Below are positions 1-8,163 of a DNA stretch of 15,744 bases, in pieces. The notes beneath the pieces were generated by a model that saw only the letters and a list, made by a program, of their open reading frames with translations, was not told the DNA's origin and ran no database searches. Both the position numbers and the translations under genes were made by a program. Each line of letters starts with the position of its first letter. Position 1 is the stretch's first letter. This DNA is from Deltaproteobacteria bacterium (lineage in GTDB: Bacteria; Desulfobacterota; Desulfarculia; Adiutricales; Adiutricaceae), in contig JAITJT010000095.1 in NCBI GenBank assembly GCA_031278795.1, forward strand, positions 1 through 15,744, written 5' to 3'.

Positions 1-1222
1 GTCTATCCGGCCGCTCCATGGGGACGCTAAGGGAGGCCGTGGTCTCGGTGTAGCCCACGCCCATGGGTATGACCAGTTCCTGGCCGGCGGCGAGCTTCTG
101 GCCGCCGGCTAGGTTGTTAACCTCTCTAAGGAGATTCTCGTCCGCCCCGTAGCGGGAGGCCAGCTTGTCCAGGCTGTCGCCCCTCTCCACCCTGTGGATG
201 GCCAGCCTATTTTTACCTTGCTTACTGGGGATGCGGGCGTACTGCTGGTAGAAGGCGGCCTTGGTGCCGCTGGGTATGCGCAATATGAAGTCCGGGAGGT
301 TGGGAGGGGTGGTTAGCTTTTTGAGATGGGGATTTAGCTCCTGGATGCGCTCCAGGGTGGTGTTGGCGAGCTGGGCGGCTGTTAAGAGCTGCAAAGGCTC
401 GAAGACCACCACCTCGTCCCAGGTGTCCGGAGGCGCCCAGTCTATCTGCAGGCCGTAGGCCGTGGGGTCCCTAGCGATGATGGCCGCGGCCAGGTAGCTG
501 GGCACGTAGCGCTTGGTCTCCTCGGCCAAAAAGCCCCTCTCCTGGGTCATGTCCCAATAGTTGTCCACGTCGTGCCGCTCCAGGCCACGCTGGATCTTGT
601 ACTCGCCCGAGTTGTAGGCGGCTATGGCCAGGGGCCAGGACCCGAACATGTCATGGAGGGTGGAGAGGTAGTCGGCGGCCGCGTAGGTGGATTTAACCGG
701 ATCCCTACGCTCGTCCACCCACTCGTCTATGGTGAGCCCGTAGCGCCTACCCGTGCCCGCTATGAACTGCCAGGGCCCCACAGCGGCTGCGTGGGAAACG
801 GCGTCGGTGCGGTAGCCGGACTCAATCAGGGCCAAGTAGACCAGGTTCTCCGGCAGGCCCTTCTGCCTGAGGATGGCCTTCATGAGGGGGATGTACCTCT
901 GACCCCTAGAGAGCGACCGGGTCATGAAGCCCCTACGGTCGTTGAGGAAGCTGTTGATGTTGATGAGGACCTCCCGGTTCACCTCGATGGGGATGTCCTC
1001 TTTTTTCGCCGCCAGAGAGCTGAACTCCGTGTCCACTATTGAGCCCAACTGGTCTTCAAACTGGGGTTCCAGGCGGTAGTACCTGAGGCCCCCGGCGTTA
1101 GCGCCCTTGGCGACGTCGGTGGCCACCCTCCTCATGGAAGAGTCATCCCTCGCCCCGCAGGACGCGGCGAGACTTAAGATGATGAGGGAAAGGATTAGGA
1201 GCCCTGCCTTTGGTCTATACAT
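1..1222 (-). CDS. mltD: Membrane-bound lytic murein transglycosylase D, partial (C-terminus beyond window)
   Basis: This is a periplasmic lipoprotein enzyme that cleaves the MurNAc-GlcNAc bond of peptidoglycan with 1,6-anhydro ring formation, for wall remodelling and recycling. 407 residues are visible and the frame is open to the left edge. Residues 5-21 form a hydrophobic signal ending in LAAS-C22, a plausible lipobox. The SLT catalytic domain spans about 110-255, with catalytic Glu134 in ALIESGY, then AVGPWQF (147-153), IAAYNSG (200-206) and ETKRYVPSYLAA (235-246), all typical of MltD. A beta-rich linker follows (about 270-325), then one LysM peptidoglycan-binding repeat at about 341-388 (HRVERGDSLDKLASRYG). 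MltD proteins often carry more than one LysM, so others may lie outside the window. The ATG at 1222 has only a weak AGG upstream, but it is the only start that includes the signal peptide. Confidence 0.93.
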   Translation of the reverse strand, partial: MYRPKAGLLILSLIILSLAASCGARDDSSMRRVATDVAKGANAGGLRYYRLEPQFEDQLGSIVDTEFSSLAAKKEDIPIEVNREVLININSFLNDRRGFMTRSLSRGQRYIPLMKAILRQKGLPENLVYLALIESGYRTDAVSHAAAVGPWQFIAGTGRRYGLTIDEWVDERRDPVKSTYAAADYLSTLHDMFGSWPLAIAAYNSGEYKIQRGLERHDVDNYWDMTQERGFLAEETKRYVPSYLAAAIIARDPTAYGLQIDWAPPDTWDEVVVFEPLQLLTAAQLANTTLERIQELNPHLKKLTTPPNLPDFILRIPSGTKAAFYQQYARIPSKQGKNRLAIHRVERGDSLDKLASRYGADENLLREVNNLAGGQKLAAGQELVIPMGVGYTETTASLSVPMERPDR

Positions 1223-1291
1223 GAAATACCTATATATTGCTTGTTTTTTTATCTTGATGGCCGCAAATGGTATAAAAACGAATTGAAAATT

Positions 1292-1320
1292 ATTTTAGTT
1301 AAAATAAGCCATTAAGGCAA
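1292..1320 (-). promoter_or_regulatory. Putative sigma70 promoter for mltD
   Basis: On the minus strand TTGCCT (1320-1315) and TAAAAT (1297-1292) are separated by exactly 17 nt. The -10 matches the consensus at five of six positions and the -35 at four of six. The -10 is one arm of a 6-bp inverted repeat with a 2-nt spacer (1292-1305), which could be an operator. The surrounding DNA is AT-rich, so chance matches are possible. Confidence 0.4.
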
Positions 1321-1460
1321 GAGTTAAATTCGCGTCCTTTGGCCCTAACTTAGATAAAACGGGGAATACACGCCCTTTTTTGTCATTCCCAAAATATTGC
1401 GCGGAGTTTAAAAAATTTCACTTTAGATGCGCTTTTTCAAAAAAATGCTTTCCTGGTGGA

Positions 1461-1509
1461 TTGTCACTAACTTTAATTTCTTGTATTAAGAGTTCGATTA
1501 ATCTATACT
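1461..1509 (+). promoter_or_regulatory. Putative overlapping sigma70 promoters for hppA
   Basis: Two candidates overlap. The first is TTGTCA (1461-1466), a 17-nt spacer and TATTAA (1484-1489). The second is TTGTAT (1481-1486), a 17-nt spacer and TATACT (1504-1509). Both have ideal spacing; the first has the better -35 and the second the better -10. Either gives a leader of about 60-85 nt before the hppA start. Confidence 0.4.
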
Positions 1510-1563
1510 TTAAAAAAATAATGATGCTGATCCCATATTTTTTTAATTTTTATAATGAGTTTT

Positions 1564-1568
1564 GGAGG
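1564..1568 (+). promoter_or_regulatory. Ribosome binding site that fixes the hppA start
   Basis: GGAGG lies 10 nt before the ATG at 1579. The in-frame ATG at 1555 lies upstream of this site and has no Shine-Dalgarno of its own, so translation should begin at 1579. Confidence 0.75.
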
Positions 1569-1578
1569 CTGGTTCTTT

Positions 1579-4113
1579 ATGCGCTGTAAACAAAGCTTCA
1601 AACTAAAACTATTTCTTTTCGCTAGCACCTTTCTCGCCCTTTCCTCTCTGAGCGCCTACGCGGCTTTCGCCAGCGAAGCCGATTTGAAGCTGCCTCAATT
1701 CAACCACACGCAGACAATAACCCTATCAATTGGGCTCATATTGTGCGTGTTTGGCTTCCTCTTCGGGGTATACCAATACTTCAGCATAAAAAAGATAAAA
1801 GCCCACGCCTCCATGCTGGACGTGGCGGCCACCATCTATGAAACCTGCAAGACCTACATGTACCAGCAGGCCCGCCTCCTCGTAATCCTCTTCATTTTCG
1901 TGGGAATCTGCATCGCCTTCTACTTCGCCGTGCTCCAGGCCACTCCCATAGTAAACGTCTTGTGGATCCTCTTCTGGACAATTATAGGCATTTTGGGCTC
2001 CTATAGCGTGGCTTTTTACGGCATGAGGGTCAACACCCTGGCCAACAGCCGCATGGCCTACCACTCCCTTTTTAAAAAGCCCCTCAAGTTCTGCTATATT
2101 CCCATGAATTCTGGCATGAGCATAGGGGTCTTCCTCATCTCACTGGAACTCTTCCTCATGCTCATCATCCTCTTGGTGATGAAGGACCTGGCCGGGCCCT
2201 GTTTCATAGGATTCGCCATAGGAGAGTCCCTGGGGGCCTCGGCCCTGAGGATAGCCGGTGGAATCTTCACTAAAATAGCCGACATAGGCTCGGATCTGAT
2301 GAAGATAGTCTTCAAGATTAAAGAGGACGACCCCAGAAACCCTGGGGTAATCGCCGACTGCACCGGCGACAACGCCGGCGACTCGGTGGGCCCCACGGCC
2401 GATGGATTCGAGACCTACGGCGTAACCGGTGTGGCCCTCATCACCTTCATCTCCCTGGCCGTGGGCCTAACCGCAACTGGGGATCTTTCCGGCAAGGAAC
2501 CCATCAAGAGCTGCCTACTCGCCTGGATCTTCACCATGGGCGTGCTCATGGTCATATCCTCGGTCATCTCCTTCTACATTAACAAAGTCTGGTGCAACTA
2601 CCGCTTCGGGAAGCTCCTCAAGTTCGATTTCGAGTCCCCCCTCACCTCCCTGGTCTGGATTGGCTCGATATTCTTCATAATCATCAACTTCATAGCCACC
2701 TACATAATCCTAGGCCCAGGCTCGCCCCTCCACGAGGTGGAGCCCAGGAGCTGGTGGATACTCGCTGGAATCCTAAGCTGCGGCACCCTGGGCGCGGCCC
2801 TCATCCCGGAGTTCACCAAGATCTTCACCTCCGGAAAATCCGGACACGTACTCGAGACCGTGGAGGCCTCCAAGGAGGGAGGGCCCTCGCTCAACATCCT
2901 GGCGGGCTTCATAGCTGGAAACTACTCGGCCTTCTGGATGGGCTTGGTCTTCTGCTTCCTCATGCTCCTGGCCTACCTCTTCTCCATCTGCGGCCTGGAT
3001 AAGCTCATGATCTACCCCTCGGTCTTCGCCTTTGGCCTGGTGGCCTTCGGCTTCCTCTCCATGGGCCCGGTGACCATAGCGGTGGACTCTTACGGCCCGG
3101 TCACGGACAACGCCCAGTCCGTCTACGAGCTGAGCCTCTTCGAGGAGATTCCCGGGATCGCCGAGGAGATGGAAAAGGAGCTGGGCGAGAAACCCGACTT
3201 CGAGCTGGCCCACTACTACCTGGAGGCCAATGACGGGGCCGGAAACACCTTCAAGGCCACGGCCAAGCCCGTGTTAATCGGGACAGCCGTGGTGGGCTCC
3301 ACCATCATGATCTTCTCCATCATCCTGGTGCTCCAGCAGGTCCTGGGGATTAAGGACATAACCTCCATCTTGAACCTCCTCAACCCCTTCACCCTGATGG
3401 GCTTCCTCTGCGGCGGGGCGGTCATCTACTGGTTCTCCGGAGCCGCCACCCAGGCGGTGGCGACCGGCGCCTACCGCGCCGTGGCCTTCATAAAAAACCA
3501 CATAGACCTAGACCCCAACGCCTCCAAGAGCGCGGCCCTGGAGAACTCCAAGGAGGTGGTGCGCATCTGCACCCTCTACGCCCAAAAGGGCATGTTCAAC
3601 GTATTCGTGGCTATCTTCTCCTTTGCCTTGGGTTTCGCCTTCATATCGAGCCCGGCCACAGGTAGCTCCAACGCCTCGGTTAGCTTCTTCATCTCCTATC
3701 TCATCTCCATAGCCTTCTTCGGGCTCTTCCAGGCCATTTTCATGGCCAACGCCGGAGGATCCTGGGACAACGCCAAAAAGGTGGTGGAGGTGGACCTCCA
3801 GCAGAAGGGCACACCCCTCCACGACGCCTCGGTCATTGGAGACACCGTGGGAGACCCCTTCAAGGACACCTCCTCGGTAGCCCTCAACCCCATAATCAAA
3901 TTCACGACTCTTTTCGGGATGTTGGCTTTGGAAATAGCCATTACGGACAATTTCCGCAACGTAGCCAAATATTTCGGAATCGCCTTCCTCATAGTGGCTC
4001 TTATCTTTGTCTACCGCTCCTTCTACTCCATGCGGATATCGTCTCTAACCGCCATAGATGAACAAGGAAAGGACGACAAGAAGAGCCCTCCGGAGGAACC
4101 GGCCAAGGCCTGA
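1579..4113 (+). CDS. hppA: Membrane-bound ion-translocating pyrophosphatase
   Basis: This integral membrane enzyme hydrolyses pyrophosphate and pumps H+ and/or Na+ across the membrane. It has 844 residues from the ATG chosen by its ribosome binding site. Residues 1-32 look like a cleavable signal segment (basic start, hydrophobic stretch, AYAAFA), and about 16 further hydrophobic segments follow. Active-site motifs are intact: EDDPRNP (249-255), GDNAGD (263-268) continuing as SVGPTADGFE (269-278), DSYGPVTDNA (503-512), NAGGSWDNAKK (724-734) and GDTVGDPFKDTSS (754-766). In the cation-selectivity motif GNTFKATAK (555-563), Lys559 occupies the position that is Ala in K+-dependent enzymes and Lys in K+-independent ones. 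The GDSVGPTADGFE version differs from the common GDCAGMAADLFE and resembles a Bacteroidetes-like branch as I recall it. The pumped ion is therefore undecided. The last 20 residues are a charged tail. Confidence 0.96.
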   Translation: MRCKQSFKLKLFLFASTFLALSSLSAYAAFASEADLKLPQFNHTQTITLSIGLILCVFGFLFGVYQYFSIKKIKAHASMLDVAATIYETCKTYMYQQARLLVILFIFVGICIAFYFAVLQATPIVNVLWILFWTIIGILGSYSVAFYGMRVNTLANSRMAYHSLFKKPLKFCYIPMNSGMSIGVFLISLELFLMLIILLVMKDLAGPCFIGFAIGESLGASALRIAGGIFTKIADIGSDLMKIVFKIKEDDPRNPGVIADCTGDNAGDSVGPTADGFETYGVTGVALITFISLAVGLTATGDLSGKEPIKSCLLAWIFTMGVLMVISSVISFYINKVWCNYRFGKLLKFDFESPLTSLVWIGSIFFIIINFIATYIILGPGSPLHEVEPRSWWILAGILSCGTLGAALIPEFTKIFTSGKSGHVLETVEASKEGGPSLNILAGFIAGNYSAFWMGLVFCFLMLLAYLFSICGLDKLMIYPSVFAFGLVAFGFLSMGPVTIAVDSYGPVTDNAQSVYELSLFEEIPGIAEEMEKELGEKPDFELAHYYLEANDGAGNTFKATAKPVLIGTAVVGSTIMIFSIILVLQQVLGIKDITSILNLLNPFTLMGFLCGGAVIYWFSGAATQAVATGAYRAVAFIKNHIDLDPNASKSAALENSKEVVRICTLYAQKGMFNVFVAIFSFALGFAFISSPATGSSNASVSFFISYLISIAFFGLFQAIFMANAGGSWDNAKKVVEVDLQQKGTPLHDASVIGDTVGDPFKDTSSVALNPIIKFTTLFGMLALEIAITDNFRNVAKYFGIAFLIVALIFVYRSFYSMRISSLTAIDEQGKDDKKSPPEEPAKA

Positions 4114-4188
4114 CCTTAGGCCTGAACGAGGCCTCGGCTCTCACTGCTTACGCCCAAGAACAACACAACATTTTTTTCCTTTCACTAG

Positions 4189-4222
4189 AAAACCCGCAGG
4201 GCTCCGTGTCCTGCGGGTTTTT
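4189..4222 (+). terminator. Intrinsic terminator between hppA and tlyA
   Basis: A perfect 12-bp stem (4189-4200 with 4210-4221) closes a 9-nt loop, and the right arm merges into a run of five T. It lies about 75 nt after the hppA stop, so it fits an hppA terminator. It ends only 18 nt before the tlyA ATG, so it is also in the tlyA leader. Confidence 0.85.
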
Positions 4223-4240
4223 CCTAAGGCGAGGCTCCCC

Positions 4241-4996
4241 ATGCCAAAAAAAATAAGGGCCGACGAGCTCCTAGTGAAGCTGGGCTTAGCCCCCACCCGC
4301 TCCCAGGCCCAGGCCCTCATCATGGCGGGACGCGTCCTTAAGGCCCAGGATCAGCCCGTTAAAAAGGCTGGAGAGCTCTTATTGGAAGATAGCCAACTTT
4401 GCCTCACCAAGGGCAAAACCTACGTCTCCAGGGGCGGCGAAAAACTCAAAGGCGCCTTAGAGGACCTGGAGATTGACGTTAGCGGTCTTATTTGCCTGGA
4501 CCTTGGGGCCTCCACCGGAGGCTTCACCGACTGTCTACTTAAGTCCGGGGCCCAGAGCGTCACCGCCGTGGACGTGGGAAAGGGCCTCATCCATCACTCG
4601 CTGAAGGAGGACCCCAGGGTCACCCTCATAGAGGGCGTAAACGCCAGAAACCTTGGCGATCTAGATATGGAGAGGGACTTACATGGCCCTTTCGATCTGG
4701 CGACCTTGGATCTCTCATTTATCTCACTTTCACTCATACTTCCAGTCACGGCAGAAGTGATGGGGCCAAGCTCCAAGATTCTGGCCATGGTGAAACCGCA
4801 GTTCGAGGTGGGTAAAGGCGAGGTGGGAAAGGGCGGCGTGGTGAGGGACGAAAAACTAATTGTTAGCGCAACTGAAAAGATAAAGGCCCTGGCACCCACT
4901 CTAAGACCCCCGTTTATAGCCAGCGGTTCCGCGCCCTCAAGGCTAAAGGGCCCCATGGGAAACCAGGAGATATTTGTTCTTATGGAGAGAGCCTAA
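4241..4996 (+). CDS. tlyA: TlyA-family rRNA 2'-O-methyltransferase (hemolysin A family)
   Basis: TlyA proteins transfer a methyl group from SAM to ribose 2'-OH of cytidines in 16S and/or 23S rRNA; some homologues were first described as haemolysins. The protein has 251 residues. An N-terminal S4 RNA-binding domain (about 5-65, RADELLVKLGLAPTRSQAQALI) is joined by TYVSRGGEKL (60-69) to an FtsJ-like Rossmann domain with SAM loop DLGASTGGFTD (87-97). The K-D-K-E catalytic tetrad can be assigned as Lys68, Asp157 (LDLSF), Lys185 (MVKPQFE) and Glu243 (NQEIFVL), close to the positions known in the mycobacterial enzyme. The frame is open upstream into hppA, but GAGG lies 6 nt before the ATG at 4241 and homology begins there. 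No convincing promoter is seen between the hppA stop and the terminator. Confidence 0.93.
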   Translation: MPKKIRADELLVKLGLAPTRSQAQALIMAGRVLKAQDQPVKKAGELLLEDSQLCLTKGKTYVSRGGEKLKGALEDLEIDVSGLICLDLGASTGGFTDCLLKSGAQSVTAVDVGKGLIHHSLKEDPRVTLIEGVNARNLGDLDMERDLHGPFDLATLDLSFISLSLILPVTAEVMGPSSKILAMVKPQFEVGKGEVGKGGVVRDEKLIVSATEKIKALAPTLRPPFIASGSAPSRLKGPMGNQEIFVLMERA

Positions 4997-5588
4997 GAAA
5001 TAATTGTTTTCCATTCCCAAAAATTTAAAAAGAGCTCTTTTGAACTACATAGGCATCCTCCGGATAAAAAATGCCCATGAAAAACTAAATATGGCTAAGG
5101 CCTGAGGGGAATGTTTCAGAGAACTCTTTGTGTAGTATAAATAATTAAAATTTTCATTACAAATCCAAATAACACCACGCATTAGCGTAGTTAAAAAAAA
5201 ACTCATATTGTGTGTTGCTATCGAAGTGCAAGTAGTGAACTATTATGAGCAGTGACTACCGCTAAATTTAAGAAAAATAATTTTTTAAAAGATATATTAA
5301 AACACTTGCTTTCATAAAAATAATAGCTAAAATATAGTTTTAGAAGATAGGGCTTTGTACTTTTCCTCCCCGTGCTCTTTAATTTTAAGGCCCTAAGCAT
5401 CAGAACCAATAAAACCTAAAGATTAAGGAAAAGAGGAAAAATTTGTAAAAATTATACATTTACTACGTTTAAAAATTTATTACTATTCAAGTCCTACAAG
5501 CCCTAGAGCTACTTTTTAATAAGCTTTTACCGCTCTTATTTTTACTCCTTTTATTTTTACTTTTAGTTTGCCGAGAGGTTTTATCCAA
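4997..5588. other. AT-rich intergenic region, no gene recognised
   Basis: This 592-nt stretch is strongly AT-rich and has no credible coding frame on either strand. It contains a perfect 14-bp palindrome (AAAAGAGCTCTTTT, 5028-5041) shortly after the tlyA stop and an imperfect 15-bp direct repeat near its right end. I see no clear terminator for tlyA and no strong promoter for the following gene. Confidence 0.6.
5536..5565. repeat. Imperfect direct repeat, two copies with 15-bp period
   Basis: The 11-mer TTATTTTTACT occurs at 5536-5546 and 5551-5561, exactly 15 bp apart, just ahead of the broken gene. T-rich composition makes chance plausible. Confidence 0.35.
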
Positions 5589-6526
5589 ATGTCACATTTT
5601 TACGCATGTGCACTGGGCACCTCGTATTTGATCAAAGGCTCGAATATTGCTCTCTACATACTAGCCAAGATGTATGAGGGCACGATCCTGGGAGATATTT
5701 GTTTTGTCCCAAAGGATCACCCATGGAGAAAAAAGACAATTCTCAAAGCCATCGAGTTTCCCACTCTAGATCTATATGATCAAACCTACACTAGAATGAT
5801 CTTATATCTGGAAGGAAACTATATTTTAATTGTTAAATTGATAAAAGATCAACAAATTGGCCCAAATGATCTTAGAAAATGGGTAAAAGAAAGTGCCCAT
5901 CTACGATATATTTGGGAGGAAGAAAATGACACTTCCGTTAATTCGAAAAAGACTCCAATGATAAGAACCCTCATTGTAGTTGGAAACAGAATTAAAGACG
6001 AACTCACGCTATCATATGATGGATTGGACTATGATATCAAAGCCAGAACAAAATACCTAAAAAGTATGGATCGAGAGGGAATATTTTCCAAAATAGAGAA
6101 GAAGCTAACATCAAAAGATGAACTCTGCGTTACGGATTTTACCTCTCTCACTATACTCCCCCTATGCGGACCAACTCCAGGCTTGGATACTAAATTATTA
6201 AAAAAATGCTTTAACTTGGCCTAAGATATTCTTCAAAAGGAACGCTGAAGTTGAAGAAAACTTGATGCTTCAAAAGCTTTATGCAAATATGATGATAATC
6301 ATCTATGGCAACATGTTTAACAAAGTAGATTGGGAGTATCTCTCTACTACAAAAGATTTGGAACCCGTTGCCATATTCATAAGTAAGCTTAGCCTATTTT
6401 GACGGTATTCTGGATGGGATTAAATCTTTTTGGAAAAAAGAGATTCTTATGATTATTCTAGAAAACCTTGACGGCCTTAAAATCCGGAAACATTTGCCAA
6501 AAATAAAAAACACAATCCATACCTAA
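5589..6526 (+). pseudogene. Unrecognised gene broken by two frameshifts
   Basis: The first segment (5589-6224, 211 residues) starts at ATG 5589, with GAGAGG 10 nt upstream, and stops at TAA 6222. The +1 frame then reads 59 further codons (6223-6399) with protein-like composition (RNAEVEENLMLQKLYANMM) to a TGA at 6400. A third frame gives 41 more codons (6401-6523; DGILDGIKSFWKKEIL) to TAA 6524. The three pieces abut and look like one original protein of about 310 residues. A run of seven A (6200-6206) just before the first break is a natural slippage site. I do not recognise the family: it is soluble, charged and alpha/beta-like, with no signal peptide. Its AT-rich composition and codon use differ sharply from its neighbours, suggesting acquisition from elsewhere. 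Sequencing or assembly error in the A-run, or programmed frameshifting, are alternatives for the first break. Confidence 0.6.
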
Positions 6527-6613
6527 CATTTTTCCTAATCATTTATGAAAATGACCTTATTGTGTGAATCTATAAGGCTTTTTAAAAATTATTAAAAGAG
6601 CCAATTAATCAAA

Positions 6614-6638
6614 AAAAGGAGCCATAAAGGCTCCTTTT
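6614..6638. terminator. Bidirectional intrinsic terminator between convergent genes
   Basis: The 10-bp stem AAAAGGAGCC / GGCTCCTTTT (6614-6623 with 6629-6638) has a 5-nt loop. It is preceded by an A-run and followed by T-rich DNA, so it can act on both strands: for the broken gene on the plus strand and the kinase gene on the minus strand. Confidence 0.85.
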
Positions 6639-6739
6639 GTTATTTATTACCCAAACTGCCGCTAGCCAAATCTACTAAAATCTCCCCTTTTATTCAATCT
6701 AAATAAAGGGCTAATTGTTTTTTAAAATTTATGCGTAAA

Positions 6740-7612
6740 TTACGGCAAAAGATGGTAGTTCTCCGAAAGAACTGGCGAAAGGAGGTTCTTAAGGGCGCGT
6801 TCGAGTAAGATCTCATTGTGCCCCAGACCCGAGTACCCAAAGGTTATGCGGATGGCGTTGGCCACAAACTGGGAGCTCCGGTCAATGGCTATGGGAAGGC
6901 TGTCCCCCTGGAGGAGGCTTCCAGTCAAGACACTGGAAAATATGTCCCCGGTTCCGTGGTACTGGATGGGCACTATGGGCCTGCCGGTTAGCCAGAAGCG
7001 GTTGTCTTCAGCGTTGTAGGCGGCAACCGTGCTTTGATCCTCGCGGCCCTTCAAGGGGAGACTGGTGATGACGGGCATGGAGGGGCCTAGCTGGGAAAGG
7101 GCCCTCAGCCAATCTTTGACCTCTAGCTCGCTTAAGACCTCCGGCACCTCGCGTCCCAGCATGAAGGCGGCCTCGGTTATATTGGGGGTAATGACCTTGG
7201 CCTTGACGGAGAGCCTCTTCATCTCGCCCACCATCTCCGGGGGCATGGAGGCGTACATCTTGCCGTGGTCGGCCATCACCGGATCCACCACCACCAGGGT
7301 CTCAGGGGTGCTGAAGGTGTCGATGAACCTGGAGACAATGTCCACCTGGGCGACCGATCCTAAAAAACCGCTATAAATACCCTCGAAACGCAGGTTCAAT
7401 TTTTCCCAGTGCTTAATGAAGGCCGGGAGCTCATCGGTTAGATCGAAGAGCGTGAAGCCCTCTATGGCCGTGTGGGTGGAGAGCACGGCCGTGGGAACCG
7501 GGCATACCTCGAAACCCATGGTGGAAAGTATAGGGATTACGACGGTTAGGGAGCAGCGACCAAAACCCGAAAGATCGTGGATAGCCGCCACCCGGGGTAG
7601 GGGATTTTTCAT
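6740..7612 (-). CDS. pdxY: Pyridoxal/pyridoxamine kinase (PfkB/ribokinase superfamily)
   Basis: This is a cytoplasmic kinase of the B6 salvage pathway that phosphorylates pyridoxal, pyridoxamine or pyridoxine with ATP. It has 290 residues, normal for PdxK/PdxY. Visible features are the substrate-binding start AAIHDLSGFGRCSL (9-22), IYSGFLGS (79-86), DPVMADHG (110-117), ITPNITEA (141-148) and the anion-hole/catalytic motif HGTGDIFSS (219-227) with general base Asp223. The combination, notably the SGFGRCSL start, favours a pyridoxamine-kinase type over the related HMP kinase ThiD; which vitamer it prefers cannot be read from sequence. The ATG at 7612 overlaps the stop of the upstream small membrane gene (ATGA) and has GAGGA just upstream, so the two are probably translationally coupled. 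Confidence 0.88.
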   Translation of the reverse strand: MKNPLPRVAAIHDLSGFGRCSLTVVIPILSTMGFEVCPVPTAVLSTHTAIEGFTLFDLTDELPAFIKHWEKLNLRFEGIYSGFLGSVAQVDIVSRFIDTFSTPETLVVVDPVMADHGKMYASMPPEMVGEMKRLSVKAKVITPNITEAAFMLGREVPEVLSELEVKDWLRALSQLGPSMPVITSLPLKGREDQSTVAAYNAEDNRFWLTGRPIVPIQYHGTGDIFSSVLTGSLLQGDSLPIAIDRSSQFVANAIRITFGYSGLGHNEILLERALKNLLSPVLSENYHLLP

Positions 7613-7836
7613 AAGTCCTCGCTTTCTTCGATTTTTACCTCTTCCTCTTTTCTACCGGGCCTTCCAAACCAGGCCCCCAGGATGCCGCTTAGGCCCAGAA
7701 GCACCATGAGGCTTCCGGAAAAGATGACCATGACAAAGACCTGGGGATTGTTGATGGAATAGGCCGCGTGTAGGGTCAACACCCCAAGGGGCGTGAAGAC
7801 CAGTACCATGGCTAGACAGAGGATGAACCTAAACAA
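7609..7836 (-). CDS. Small two-helix membrane protein, unknown function
   Basis: The protein has 75 residues and I recognise no family. Two hydrophobic segments (about 4-24 and 33-56) are predicted, joined by a short loop containing NNPQ. A basic patch (RPGRK, 59-63) and a strongly acidic tail (64-75) follow, suggesting that both termini face the cytoplasm. The start is taken as TTG at 7836 because GAGAGG sits 4 nt upstream; an internal ATG at 7809 would remove half of the first helix. The stop overlaps the kinase start by ATGA, which supports it being a real gene in a two-gene operon. A link to vitamin B6 is inference from position only. Confidence 0.7.
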   Translation of the reverse strand: MFRFILCLAMVLVFTPLGVLTLHAAYSINNPQVFVMVIFSGSLMVLLGLSGILGAWFGRPGRKEEEVKIEESEDL

Positions 7837-8163
7837 TTTTCCTCTCTTTTTATGGAAATTAAGATGCCCACATTAGTTTTTTTTCTCTGTGTTAAGACTC
7901 CCTTAAAAGATAAGAAGAATCCTAAAAACCAGAGAGACAGATATTAATATATAAGGCAAAAATTGTAAAGCCGCAGCTGAAATACCAAAAAAAAAAGAAA
8001 AAGATGAGATTGTGCTTGAGGCGACCAGAGAGCCTTAAGGGTTTTTCCTCAAAAAGAATAAAAAGCTCTTTTCCCTCTTATAAGTAAGGGTTTACCAAGA
8101 AGACTAAAATTAACAAATACCTCCCCCCTTCAAAAGAGAAAACCAAGAGCCCAAAAAGAAAAA
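7837..8163. other. AT-rich intergenic region
   Basis: 327 nt between the small membrane gene and the ferredoxin terminator. It has purine-rich, A-rich stretches and the putative operon promoter noted separately. I find no gene or structured element. Confidence 0.6.
7941..7969 (-). promoter_or_regulatory. Putative promoter of the membrane protein-pdxY operon
   Basis: On the minus strand TTTACA (7969-7964) and TAATAT (7946-7941) are separated by 17 nt. The -35 matches five of six consensus bases and the -10 four. It would give a leader of roughly 100 nt before the TTG start. Confidence 0.35.

Larger units (their letters stand above)
1223..1578. other. AT-rich divergent intergenic region between mltD and hppA
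   Basis: 356 nt lie between two divergently transcribed genes. The stretch is markedly AT-rich and shows no convincing coding frame. It holds the candidate promoters for both genes, described separately. I see no structured RNA or riboswitch pattern. Confidence 0.7.

Noticed and set aside
572..1042. 156-codon plus-strand open frame inside mltD
   Set aside because: Antisense shadow of the clear MltD catalytic domain; the protein is low-complexity and matches no family.
1551..1556. Perfect TATAAT just before hppA
   Set aside because: No -35 at proper spacing (TGATCC), and transcription would start at or inside the ribosome binding site; AT-rich chance match is more likely.
1555..1578. Upstream hppA start at ATG 1555
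   Set aside because: No Shine-Dalgarno before it, and it would place extra residues ahead of the signal-like segment; GGAGG 10 nt before 1579 decides for the later ATG.
2592..3822. Several open frames of 70-146 codons on both strands inside hppA
   Set aside because: All lie within the intact pyrophosphatase gene, have implausible composition and no ribosome binding sites; they are a by-product of GC-rich codon use.
4058..4240. Longer N-terminus for TlyA starting inside hppA
   Set aside because: The extra residues are encoded by the hppA end and terminator hairpin, have no family similarity, and a good ribosome binding site precedes 4241.
5218..5409. 63-codon minus-strand frame in the AT-rich spacer
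   Set aside because: Low-complexity Lys/Phe/Leu/Ser composition expected from AT-rich DNA, with no ribosome binding site or family.
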